NCBI GenBank assembly: GCA_035772735.1
Contig: JASDFA010000001.1
Coordinates: 79,448,001 to 79,512,000, forward strand
Length of the DNA stretch: 64,000 nt
Origin: Datura wrightii
Taxonomy: Eukaryota; Streptophyta; Magnoliopsida; Solanales; Solanaceae
Reading direction: 5' to 3'
This document shows positions 33,990 to 44,022 of this stretch, one piece after another. The position numbers were made by a program, and so were the translations under genes. Position 1 is the first letter of the stretch; each line of letters opens with the position of its first letter. The notes beneath the pieces are model-generated. The model saw only the letters and a program-made list of their open reading frames with translations. It made no database searches and had not been told where the DNA came from.

Positions 33990-35428
33990 TGATGAGTTGG
34001 TAATTTACCAACTCATTAGGATTTTAAACATGAGCTTTAGATTGGTTTTCAAGTAGTTTAGGAGGATTTTATGCTCTTTCTCTTTTATTCTTTTAGGCAT
34101 TCATTTTAAAGAGAGAAAGAAAGGATTTGAACAAAAGCATGCAGCTAAAGAAGAGGACCTGCGTTCCACCGGATGGGACCTGCGAAACACCGGCCAAATG
34201 TAGGAGCACACTATGTTGAAGTGGAAGGTTCATTGGAGGAACACGGATCAGCACCTGCAAACTACCGGTTCCAATGCCGAACTATGGCAGGAGTCACTGG
34301 CCCCAGTTGCATTAGAGCGGCGCCCCGTAGTTGGGCACCGACGAAACACCGGTGTCTCGCAAGTGAGGCCGTCATCAGAAGGGCAAAATCATCTAGCACA
34401 AGATTTGAGGAGAATTTTTAACCTACTTTTGTACATTCCTTGAAAAGTATTAAACAATCCATTCCTTCTCATCAGAATATTGAATTGTATTGTATTGAAT
34501 ATCTTTTAATTTTCTAGATAGAGAAAGAATAGAGTTAACTTTTCTTCATCTCCTTCTTCTTCTTCCTCAAGGTAAAAACATCCTTTGAAGAAATATTTGA
34601 GTGTACAATTTACTCTTAATGATGAATGATGTAAATTATTTTTCAATATGAGTTTGTATTTTTCATCTATGAGTGGCTAAATATTTTGCTAGGGGTGTGT
34701 GCATGATTGGGGATAAATTGGATTGGGTATTACTAGATTGATCTGATAATTACTTATTTAGTATAAATCTGTTGTTTTCTCCAAATTATAATTGAATTAT
34801 CCATAGTTGCAAATGTGGATATGTTTACTTATTCTATTTTTGCTGGAAAAAGGGGAATAGAATATGAGTGACAAAATAGTGGTGGGTATTTGGGCCTTGA
34901 TTATGTGGGGTTGAGCTAGAGATAGCCAAAACCATTTTCATACACCCATTAAAGATTTGAGACTAGAGATAGTTCAATTCTTACCTGAGCCATAGTGGAT
35001 GAATTAATTGAACGTTGGGGTTTGAGAAAACCCGAGGGAAAAGGCACTCAAGTGGTTGAAAAATATCGGGTGCCACCTTATCCATGGTTATTTATACTTG
35101 TGAGTAATAATTTAATTTTCTAGTTAACTGCAATCCAATCGATGCCCCATCAATAACACACCCATGGCCCTTGCTCATATTTGTTCATCCAATTTGGTTG
35201 CCTTGTGTTTGATTGATAGTTGATTTTAATTCAATTTGCGACCTTACTTTCCCTAACATTTATTTTCCCATTTTTAATGCAATGATGCAATTTAGTTAAA
35301 TTCAATAAAAACTTTTGTGTCATCCAATCAATATTCCCTATGGATTCGACCTGTCTCTTAGCTGGATATTTATATTGAGATAATCATTTACACTTCCTCC
35401 TTGTGAGGAGTAGATTTGAACGTCATCA
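33990..35428 (+). repeat. LTR C2 (shared by both C units)
   Basis: Begins TGATGAGTTGG after a polypurine tract and ends AACGTCATCA before a primer-site remnant, so it serves as 3' LTR of unit 1 and 5' LTR of unit 2. Palindrome at 33992-34016. CCGG words at 34160-34360, which also create the spurious ORFs 34173-34443. Confidence 0.9.
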
Positions 35429-35432
35429 ATTT

Positions 35433-35450
35433 TTGCGTCGTTTCTGGGTA
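35433..35450 (+). other. Degenerate primer binding site (tRNA-Asp) of C2
   Basis: TTGCGTCGTTTCTGGGTA, about five mismatches to the intact site but at the same place behind the LTR. It is too damaged for normal priming. Confidence 0.7.
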
Positions 35451-35549
35451 ATAGGATTACATAGCCCCTTGTTGATTGTTTATTTGAGTTAATTTAGCAT
35501 CTTGTATTTTGCTTTTACAATTGTTATTGTTTTTAGGTGTCTCTTTAGG

Positions 35550-36918
35550 ATGACTGATATTAGACAACACTCTCAAAAAGGTTTAGTGGATGGCCACATA
35601 GATCACGAGGATGATGATCCAATGATGCCCGACGTAGAAGGTGCCATTAGCCTACCAACCATGACGGGGAATGTGGTGTTTCACGTGACCAGCACAATGT
35701 TACACATGCTGCAAATGAAAGGACCATTTGGTGGACAACCGAGTGAGGATGCTAATCGGCATCTTCAGAATTTTGTTGAGATATGCCAACCTTTCAACAT
35801 TACCAAATATAAGTCAAGAGTCAATTAGACTGAGGCTCTTTCTATTTTACTTGTCTGGAGAAGCTACCATGTGGCTAGAAGAGCTTCATGCAGGGTGCAT
35901 CACCTCATGGAAAGAATTGAATGAAGCCTTCCGGGAGAGGTTCTTCCCTCCATCGAGGATGTTGTAGCTGAGAGATGATATCACCAACTTCAGGCGAATC
36001 TTGGGTGAACCCTTACATGAAGCATGGCTTCGATTCAAGAAGATAGTGGCCCTATGTCCAAACCATGGGCAACCGGATGGAGTGCTACTTCTGAGTTTTT
36101 ATCGATCCTTGGATTCTATTAACAAATCAGTGGATAATAACATAGATGGATTATCCCTCATTGACCAACCTTATGGTATAGCTGGAGCACTTTTAATAGA
36201 ATGACCAAAAAAATTGAGCTTTTCAAATGAGGGACACTAAAGTAACCTCAAATAGTGGTAGTCCAAGTGTTCTGACTGCAGAGATGTGGAAAAGAGATGA
36301 AGAAAAAGATGAGACCCTATCGAAGATGATGACCCATTTTGAATTGATGATAAAGCATGTCATGGGAACTGTGTCCAAGAAAGTTAATGTTTTGGGGACT
36401 CAAGGTCCTATGTAATATGAGGGTGAAGCTTCACCACCTAGGTATGAGGAAAAGTGTCCATTCATGGCGAATCAAATGGGGGGTTCTCCGCCAGGGTATC
36501 AAGGTGCCAACCAAGGCCCTTGGCACCCACAGGAAGAGAATCAAGGTAAGAGAAATCGCGACAACCAAGGTTGGGTTAATAGAAATGAAAGATTGGGTAA
36601 TTGTAAGGAAAACCATGATAGGGAACGTTATCACTGAAGCTCGAACCCATATGTTCCCTCTTTAAAGGCTAAAAACCCCCAATTTAACTTGGTGTGAGCA
36701 ATGTTGGAAGCTCCAAGATTGAAGAGATGTTGGATGGAGTGCTAAAAATGATTGAATCTATGGATAGCAGGGTCAAGGAGCTCAAAGGGAAGGTGTCTAA
36801 TTTTGCCCAAATAGTGAGTTCACATTCATCTTCTATCAAACATTTGGAAGATCAAATGAATCACTTGTGTACTCAAATGAACCCTAGAATGAAAGGGACT
36901 CTCCCTAGTGATACAACG
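35550..36918 (+). pseudogene. Gag of second C unit, up to the D insertion
   Basis: Starts MTDIRQHSQKGLVDG at 35550, followed by [48 protein letters not shown], then, after a frameshift near 35825, LRLFLFYLSGEATMWLEELHAG and NEAFRERFFPPSRML (to 35967). Then GEPLHEAWLRFKKIVALCP (36001-36060), a region with HFELMIKHVMGTVSKKVNVLG, and the coiled-coil-like SKIEEMLDGVLKMIESMDSRVKELKGK (36700-36800). It is cut in MKGTLPSDTTP|N by D. The coding region resumes at 47930. Better preserved than C1 gag. Confidence 0.87.
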
Positions 36919-36923
36919 CCTAA
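36919..36923 (+). other. Target site duplication of D, left copy
   Basis: CCTAA, identical to 47925-47929. In C1 the undisturbed site reads GCCTAATCCCAAGAAGG (about 31062-31080), which confirms the empty site. Confidence 0.95.
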
Positions 36924-38492
36924 TGATGAGTTGGTAATTTACCAACTCATTAGACTTTAAAACATGAGTTTTTGTCTAGTTCCCGAGTAGATTATGTGGA
37001 TTTTATGCCCTTTTTTATTTTTTTGTGTGCAAATGCCTAAGTTTGAAAAAAGAGTAAAAATGGAGTAAAATGGAGGAAATGAGTATAAGCTGCAAATCGC
37101 AGGTGTTAACCAGCGAAACGCTGGTTAAAAGAAAGAATTCACTACCTCAAGAGAGAAACACTACCGGTGGTTCACGAGTTACTAGTGGCGAGACGCCAGT
37201 GATGTAGCCGAATGACACTTAGAAAATTCTGGAATTGGCATTGAAGATCTGGCTGTTCATGGATTGGCATCGGCAAACGCTGGGTGAACCACCAAAGTTC
37301 ATTGGAAATGAATGCAGAAGAATAGCAAGTATCCGGCAGTTCACGAACTTCATCGGCGAACCACCGGTACCTTCGCCGGTTTCAGAACGATGCATTTAAG
37401 GGTATAACTATCCATTGCTGAAAAAGGAAGGAAAAGTACCATACTTTTCAGGGTATAAATATAAAGAGAAGTACTCTGCAAAAAAAGAGGAGAAAAAGAG
37501 AGAAGAAGAAGATATTGAGTTAGAGAGAAAATCCAAGTACACATCACATCATTATTTCCTCTTTTAGCTGAAGACAATCTTTTAGCTGAGAAAGGGATTT
37601 GATTGAAATTCGTAGAAGATACTCTGCTCTATTTTCTTCTTTGATATTACTAAGTTTCAGATGTAGTGAAGGATTTGTGTTTATTATTTATCTACTCTTC
37701 TTATTAAATTCATTGATGCTATGGATGATTGTGTTTTTGAATTTATTAACGAGGAGTAACTAAAATCATTAACCAGAGGTGCGTGATGATGAATACTTAA
37801 TTGGATTGGGTAATGAAAGAGTTAACTTCATGATGTTCAATTAAGTGTAAATCTATTGGATTCCCTTCAATCTATTAATGAAGATCCATTGATGATGATA
37901 TGGGTCTATCTATACTTGCTTGATTATTTCCCAGGAGAGAATAATTAAGTATTGGAAGGGAATCTAGTAGTGGGTATGTATAAGAAAGTGTAAAATTAAG
38001 CTAGTAGTAGCTGAAATTACTTTCTCCTTCCTAATTAGCAACTGATAGCTAGGAATAGTGAAGTTGCTTATCCAAATCAATTCGGGTGAGCTAAATCGCA
38101 ACTAGAGTTTTAGAAAACTCTAGCTAGGGGTAGTCAATAGGCTGGGAAGTTGAGGCTACCTATTTCCCGAGATCATTTACACTTGTTGAACTGATGAAAA
38201 TGACCTGGCCACCTGTAGTATTTCACACTATTATCAACAACTTAGCTGAGCCTTTTACTTTTAGTTCACTAAAGAAATTTGTGTAATTCTCAGCAAAGTT
38301 TATTTACCCCATTTTTCTTTTTTTTAATGTAAAATCTATATGGTGCAAGCTAATATCAATTTCTCAACCGACGCTTGAATTAATCACTCCTTAGTCCTTA
38401 TGGGATTCGACCCCGACACTCGTCAGGTTACTTGTTTTGATACAACGACTGTGTGTATTCTTTGATTTAAGAATATATTTTGGACGTTATCA
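36924..38492 (+). repeat. 5' LTR of D
   Basis: TGATGAG...GACGTTATCA, 1569 bases. Palindrome at 36926-36950, CCGG and GCGAAACGCTGG words at 37080-37390, TATA-like box at 37454-37461. It starts like the C LTRs and has a similar end but differs in the middle, so D and C are related subfamilies. Confidence 0.93.
37454..37461 (+). promoter_or_regulatory. TATA-like box in D 5' LTR
   Basis: TATAAATA, 530 bases from the LTR start, behind the word cluster. The same box in the 3' LTR is at 46586-46593. Confidence 0.6.
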
Positions 38493-38496
38493 AAAA

Positions 38497-38514
38497 TGGC
38501 GCCGTTTTCGGGGA
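38497..38514 (+). other. Primer binding site (tRNA-Asp) of D
   Basis: TGGCGCCGTTTTCGGGGA, two mismatches to the tRNA-Asp complement, four bases behind the LTR. Confidence 0.88.
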
Positions 38515-38591
38515 CTAGCGTTTGATAATCTAGTGATTGATTATTAAATTGAATTAGCGTGCATCGCAGCTACTTGATTTGATTTACTGTT

Positions 38592-39863
38592 GTGTTGTTA
38601 GGATCTCACCACCTCTTGAGCCATCACTCCCAAGCAGGAGATAGCTCAGTGAAGGGGAACATGGAACTTGAAGAAGATAATCCGGTGATGCCGGAAGTTG
38701 CAGGAGCCATTCATCTACCACCGATAGTCGGGAATGTGTTGTTCCATGTTACTAGCACCATGTTGCACTTATTGTAGATAAAAGGGATTTCGGCGGCAAA
38801 CCAAGCGAAGATGCAAATTGGCACTTGAGGAATTTCTTAGAAATTAGCTAGCCTTTCAACATTACAAACATTAGTAAAGAGTCAATCAGGTTGAGACTCT
38901 TCCCTTTCTCATTGACAGGGGAAGCAACAATGTGGCTGGAGAAACTTCCTCCGGGGTGTATCACTTCATGGCAAGAGTTAACCGAGGCTTTCCTAAATCG
39001 ATTTTCCCTCCCTCAGAGATGTCACAACTAAGGGATGATATCACAAACTTCCGACAAGAACAAGGAGTGCCTTTGCATGAGGCATGGTTAAGGTTTAAAA
39101 AGAAGGTTTCTCTTTGCACAAATAATGGATTACTGGATGGAGTACTTCTCCAAAGCTTCTGTAGGGCCCTTGATTCAATTAACAAATCCATTGCCAACAA
39201 CCTAGATGGTGGATCAATTATGGACCAAATATATGGGTTAGCCAAAGCTCTCCTCGATCGAATGAGAAAAACCAACAGGGCTTGGCACACAAGGGAGACA
39301 AGTGTGTCTACTCATTAGATCAGCTCAAGTGCATTGGCGGCGGAGTTGCGAAAAAGGGATGATGAGCGGGTTGAGACTCTTGCCAAGATGATGACACAAT
39401 TAGAATTGATGATCAAGCATGTGATGGGAGCAGGTCCAAAGGTGGTAAATGTTGTGGGAATGCAAGGTCCCCCGCAATATGAAAGAGAGCCTTCACCACC
39501 AAGATATGACGAAGAATGCCAATATATGGGTAACCAAATGGGAGGGCCTCGACCTAGCTTCTAAGGATCAAACCAAGGCCCATAGTGCCCAAGGGTGGAG
39601 AAACGTGAACAACAAGGATGGCCCAAAAGGAATGAGAGGTGGAGAAATAGAGAGCCAAAACAAGAAGGTGATTGTTACCATCAAAGTGCAAATCCATACA
39701 TTCCACCTCCTAAGGTTGGAAATCCTCAAAACCAGCCAGGAGTAAGTGATGCAGGTAGCTCAAAATTTGAAGAAATGCTCTCAAGAGTTTTGAAGAAGGT
39801 GGAGTTGACCGAAAGTGGGATGAAAGAATTAAAAAGGGAGGTGTCTAACCTCGCTCAACAGTG
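38592..39863 (+). pseudogene. Gag of D
   Basis: N-terminal part MELEEDNPVMPEVAGAIHLPPIVGNVLFHVTSTML (38661-38770), then stops and a frameshift. The capsid core is open at 38932-39318: FPPSEMSQLRDDITNFRQEQGVPLHEAWLRFKKKVSLC...RALDSINKSIANNLDGGSIMDQIYGLAKALLDRMRKTNRAWHTRE. It continues with RKRDDERVETLAKMMTQLELMIKHVMGAGPKVVNVVG (39334-39470), YDEECQYMGNQMGG, and ends in a coiled-coil-like SKFEEMLSRVLKKVELTESGMKELKREVSNLAQQ (39760-39863). Same family as gag of the C units. No zinc knuckle was recognised. Confidence 0.87.
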
Positions 39864-40978
39864 AATTCACACTCGGCATCTATCAAGCATTTGGAAGCTT
39901 AACTGAATCACCTATCGGCCCAAATGAACGCTAGAATAAAGGGAACATTACCTAGTGACACAATGCCTAATCTGAAGAAAGATGGTCAATGTATGGTTAT
40001 TGTCACTAGAAGTGGCAAAAGGATTGGAGATGCCCCGGGAAATCCTAGTGAGGTGGAGAACCCGAAAGTAGTTCATGAAACTGAGGTTGATAAAATGCCA
40101 ATGACTCCGGAGAATGAAGAAAATGTTGAGGAAGAAACAGAGGAAAAGGATGATGAGATCCACATTGAAGTTGATGATGAAGTGGCGGGCATGAAGGCCC
40201 CGATTGATGATAGGGTTGAATCAAGAATCCCACCACCGTATCCACAACGGCTAACCAAGAAAAGAAGGAGGATCAGTTTAAGAAGTTTGTTGATATGTTT
40301 AGCATGTTGTCCATAAACATACCATTGGTGGATGCTTTGATCCAAATGCCCGATTATGAAAAGTTTATGAAGGATTTGTTGAAAGAGAAGAAGGTGATTG
40401 ATGCTGGAAATGAAGAGAAAACGCACCATTGTAGTGCGGTAATGATGAGCAACCTTGCCCCAAGAAGGGAAGATCCCAGAGCTCTTATAATTCCATGCAC
40501 AATTGGGATTTTTGTATTTAATAAAGCCCTATGTGATCTCAGTGCAAGTATAAATCTGATGCCCCTGCTCATTTTTAAGAAATTAGGCCTCTGAAGCACG
40601 GAACAGACATCGATGCGGCTACTAATGGTAGACGGGTCAATCAAAAGACCTGTGGGGGTGATAGAAGATGTACTGGTGTGAGTGGTCAAGTTCATTCTCC
40701 CAGTTGATTTTGTTATTCTAGATTGTGAAATGGATTTGGAAGTTCCCATTACTTTGGGAAGACCCTTGTTGGCTACTGGGAGAGCAGTAGTAGATGTAGA
40801 GCTTGGGGAGTTAAAATTTTGGGTTGGTAGTAAGGAAGTCATCTTCAAGGTATGTCTGCCAGCTGGAACTCCACCCGATTGCAAGGTCATTGTAGCATTA
40901 CAAAATGATGATGAGGATAAGGGATTGGAGATGAGGGAGACGGAAGTGGATGATGACCTGTCGGAAATGAAGAATTGA
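39864..40978 (+). pseudogene. Protease of D with acidic linker
   Basis: The linker 39924-40260 is very acidic (ENVEEETEEKDDEIHIEVDDE) and ends in RIPPPYPQRL. Protease proper is 40295-40978: MPDYEKFMKDLLKEKKVIDAG, SNLAPRREDPRALIIPCTIG, and active-site segment CDLSASINLMPLLIFKKLGL, in which the conserved glycine of DLG is serine. A stop at 40592 follows. The frame continues with VGVIEDVLV and, from 40682, [47 protein letters not shown] to the stop at 40976. The conserved box begins about 15 bases downstream. The domain order after protease is clear: no RT. Confidence 0.87.
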
Positions 40979-40990
40979 AAAGAGACTCAT

Positions 40991-41036
40991 CGTGCCGTGA
41001 TGATAAATAAGGTGCTTCTTGGGAGGCAACCCAAGT
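40991..41036 (+). promoter_or_regulatory. Conserved post-protease box (D copy)
   Basis: CGTGCCGTGATGATAAATAA...CTTGGGAGGCAACCCAAGTG. The best preserved copy together with C1. It contains the short inverted pair CTTGGG...CCCAAG (hairpin-capable). Confidence 0.75.
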
Positions 41037-42601
41037 GTTTGTTGAGTTATTTGATGTTCTTGTTGTTGTTTTTTTTGTGTGCAGGAATTGAGAAATGAGA
41101 AGCAGAGTAAGAAGCAAATCAGGAAGAAACAACCAGCGAGAGACTCGGCGAACCGCCGGTCCAGAAACATGGATTGCTAAAGACAAGGGAACTCAAAGAA
41201 GAAAGTTGAGGTTCGAACTGAAGAACCGGTAGGCCACCGGCAAACCACCGAACAAGATTCGTGCGCTGCCGGTGTATCGCCGGCCTGACACAGAAAACCT
41301 GAAGCTTAACCACAGATTCGGTGGATGACCGGCGGAACGCAAATGCAACTCATGAACTGTCGGATGGAACAAGATCACTGGGCACAATACAAGTTGAAGT
41401 GAAGCACATCAGCGAACTGTCGAATGGGATCAGCAAACTACCAGTGTAACGCCAGTCGGGGCTCGTACTGAGTAAAAAAAGGGAGAATCTAAATAGATGG
41501 GCCCACAAAATCCCAAATGCCTACCCAACCACCCTAATTCTGTAAATATTCCCATAGCTTCCCTCTTTCCAACATTTTTCTTTCCATTCTTGTTTCTCCA
41601 TTACCCTACATTCCGTATTCCCTACATTTCTTCATTTTCATCCACTCCACTTTCCCACCTTTTCACCTTCCAACTTCCTACCAACACACCTACATTAAAC
41701 TCCTCCGCTTCCCCTCAACCTATCACATTCCCACTTTTTACCTATAAATACCCATCCATATTTCATCATCAAAATCACTTCACTTATACTATCTACTCTA
41801 TACTCACTCATCTGACGGTGCCATTGAAATTGTGAGCTATTTTCTTTTTTGAGGTTAGAGGAGTATGCAAATAGTCTCCCAATTCAGTAATATTTCTCTT
41901 TCCCCTGCTTTAATTTTAGTATTAGTACCTGACTTTGTAGGAGTAATATTACACTTCCATTCCTTGTTGAAATCTTGAATGTGTTATACTTGTAAATGGA
42001 GTGTATATGGGTTTTTTGATGAAATTATGAAAAGGGTGAAGTCTGAGTAACCCATTTCCATCTAGCACAACGTTTTGCCCGATGATAGTCTAGGTGATGC
42101 CAATCTTAAGGGATAAACGTCATAATCTGTGTGTGAATGGGGTATAGTTGCTGGTATTATGTTCATTGTGAATGTGTGCCAATAGGTGTTTGTGAGTATT
42201 GAGTCGTAATTGGGGACAACAGGGGCCGAAAATTTGTTAGTCAAAGTTGGCAAAATGCCTCTTGGGGCGTCAGTTCACTCTGAAATTGGTCTTGGCTACT
42301 GAGTGAATCCGGCGCTACTTCGGCAGTTCGTGAAATGTGACCGGTGAAACACCGCTTGAACCACCGAAAATGGCTTGATTTACCCAGTGCTCTTTAAGTA
42401 TCAGTGTCCATTCAGCGGCTCGCGAATTATCTTCAGCGAACCACCGGTTGTCTACCAGTACCACCTGCTCTTTGAATGATTGTTTGATTTTTCTTTGCTT
42501 CTCGGTTCTTCTTTAGAATAGTTTCTTTTCTTATAAATTCTACTTCAATGTCTTTTCACTAACATACCTCTTGTAGAAACACAAATCATTTCATCCTCTA
42601 G
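41037..42601 (+). other. Internal promoter-like leader of ORF2 (D)
   Basis: No gene. 41130-41460 is packed with CCGG words (GCGAACCGCCGGT, ACCGGTAGG, GCCGGTGTATCGCCGG). CT-rich DNA follows, then CCTATAAATACCC at 41741-41753, a leader GGTGAAGTCTGAGTAACCC (42036-42054), more CCGG words (42300-42460) and a probable splice acceptor CATCCTCTAG at 42592-42601. A donor was not fixed (41860-41870 is possible). This arrangement repeats the U3-TATA layout of the LTR inside the element. Confidence 0.6.
41743..41750 (+). promoter_or_regulatory. TATA-like box, internal (D)
   Basis: TATAAATA about 850 bases upstream of ORF2 and downstream of the CCGG-word cluster. It could drive a separate ORF2 transcript (inference). 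Confidence 0.5.
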
Positions 42602-44022
42602 GAACACCGGCAAAGGAAAGGCCCCTGCTTCATCTACTAGCAAGGGCAAAGGTAAAGCAAAGGCTGCTCCTCCACAAGCCAACACGAAGGAAGCCATCAT
42701 TCTCTGTGTTCCAAATATGAAGGAACACTATGTCATCTTCCAGGGACGCTCTATCACATGGAGAAGAGGTTTGACTTGGCTGGGTTGAAAGGTGATTTTC
42801 CCAATACCACCGAGCAATTCACCCACCGTCAATGGCATGCATTTGCCAACCCTTTTCCCCTATACTACCCCAGCCTTGTCACAGAGTTCTATGCCTCCTA
42901 ATAGGCCCACCAAGAGAGCGTGCAATATCGGGGTAAAGTGGATGAGTTTCCCTGCTTGCCTTTGGTGGTTATTTGTGGGCTGGAAGTTGGTATCACCCCT
43001 GCTGCAATAAATTATCTATTTTGGGAAGATCAAATAGACTCTGCTATGGAGTATATGGCACTGGTGGCTAGTATGAAGGACCAGTATGAGTGGGTGGCTC
43101 ACATTATTGCTGCTCATACTCCCCTCTGGGCCTCCATGGGTGGAAACATCTCTTGCCACAATTTGAAGTTTGAGGCCAAGCTATGGTTGGACTTTATTTG
43201 TTCTCGCATCATCCCATCCAAGAATGAGCAACAGGTCACTATGGAGGTATCCATCCTGATTTCTTGCATTATGTCAGGGTTCCCCATAAACTTTCGCGAA
43301 ATTTTAGCTCAACATATGAAGAAGAAGGCTCGCAAGTCCAGCATTTCCATGCCATATGTTGTTTTGATCTCCCAACTTTATGCTGGCCTCTTTTTTCAGA
43401 CGATACTCCTTCCTCTTCTTTAGGAGTGAATAACGTTGATAGGAAGAGAGATGCCGAGGCATTAATAGTAAAGCGAAGCGCCTGCAAGCCTTCGACGTCC
43501 AAGAAGAAGCCCTCTCCCACGAGTTAGCCAATCTCCAATCACCCCCGAATCCAATGTGCCCCAGCCTGACATGTCCGGCCAAGTATCTGGTGACATGCCC
43601 CAGCAAAGAGTTTCTCCATCTCCCCAATCTTCTCAATCAAGTGGTCTCCATCTCTTTGTGGAGATGACAAACTCGCACGAAAGCCAGCTTCAACGTCTGG
43701 CTAAGAGCCTCCCGACACTCATTACAAAACAATCAAGAAGGAGCTCAAATCATTGTACGAGAATGTCACCACTTTGTGTAAGAGGATGGATGCAGTAGAA
43801 GGGGCAGTCACGTCCCTCTAAACTGAGGTGAAGGAGTAGAAAAGTCGGATTTCAGTCGAAGTGCCCGACATGAGTGCTTTGGATGCTGGAATGGTTGCTC
43901 TATCTTCAGCTCTAGGGCCAATTGATGACTTGTTTGAAGGGATGGGCGATGATTTTGTTGGGTTAGGTGATGCTAGCGGCGGTGATGGTGGTGATGCTGA
44001 GGCTGATAATGAAGAGGAGTGA
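42602..44022 (+). pseudogene. ORF2, Transposase_32-like protein (D)
   Basis: About 470 codons with few breaks. The N-terminus is basic (RNTGKGKAPASSTSKGKGKAKAA). Then KEHYVIFQGRSI, a frameshift near 42765, MEKRFDLAGLKGDFPNTTEQFTHRQW, two adjacent stops at 42900, and the open core 42920-43423 with PCLPLVVICGLEVGITPAAINYLFWEDQIDSAMEY and LKFEAKLWLDFICSRIIPSKNEQQVTMEVSILI. This matches the plant 'putative transposon protein' (Transposase_32) family from memory. A serine/proline-rich linker (43500-43640) and a coiled-coil-like part (KKELKSLYENVTTLCKRMDAVEGAVTSL) follow, then a glycine/aspartate/glutamate-rich acidic end to TGA at 44020. Function unknown. It resembles an extra-ORF or env-position protein by location only. 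Confidence 0.8.

Noticed and set aside
34173..34443. Two overlapping plus-strand ORFs in LTR C2, with a similar one at 60541-60753
   Set aside because: They follow the CCGG-word array of the LTR; frames are not kept in LTR C1.
40354..40890. 178-codon minus-strand ORF
   Set aside because: It is antisense to the D protease, whose plus-strand frame has clear protease motifs.
42062..42253. Minus-strand ORF within the D leader
   Set aside because: Short, opposite to the element, and without counterpart in the C units.
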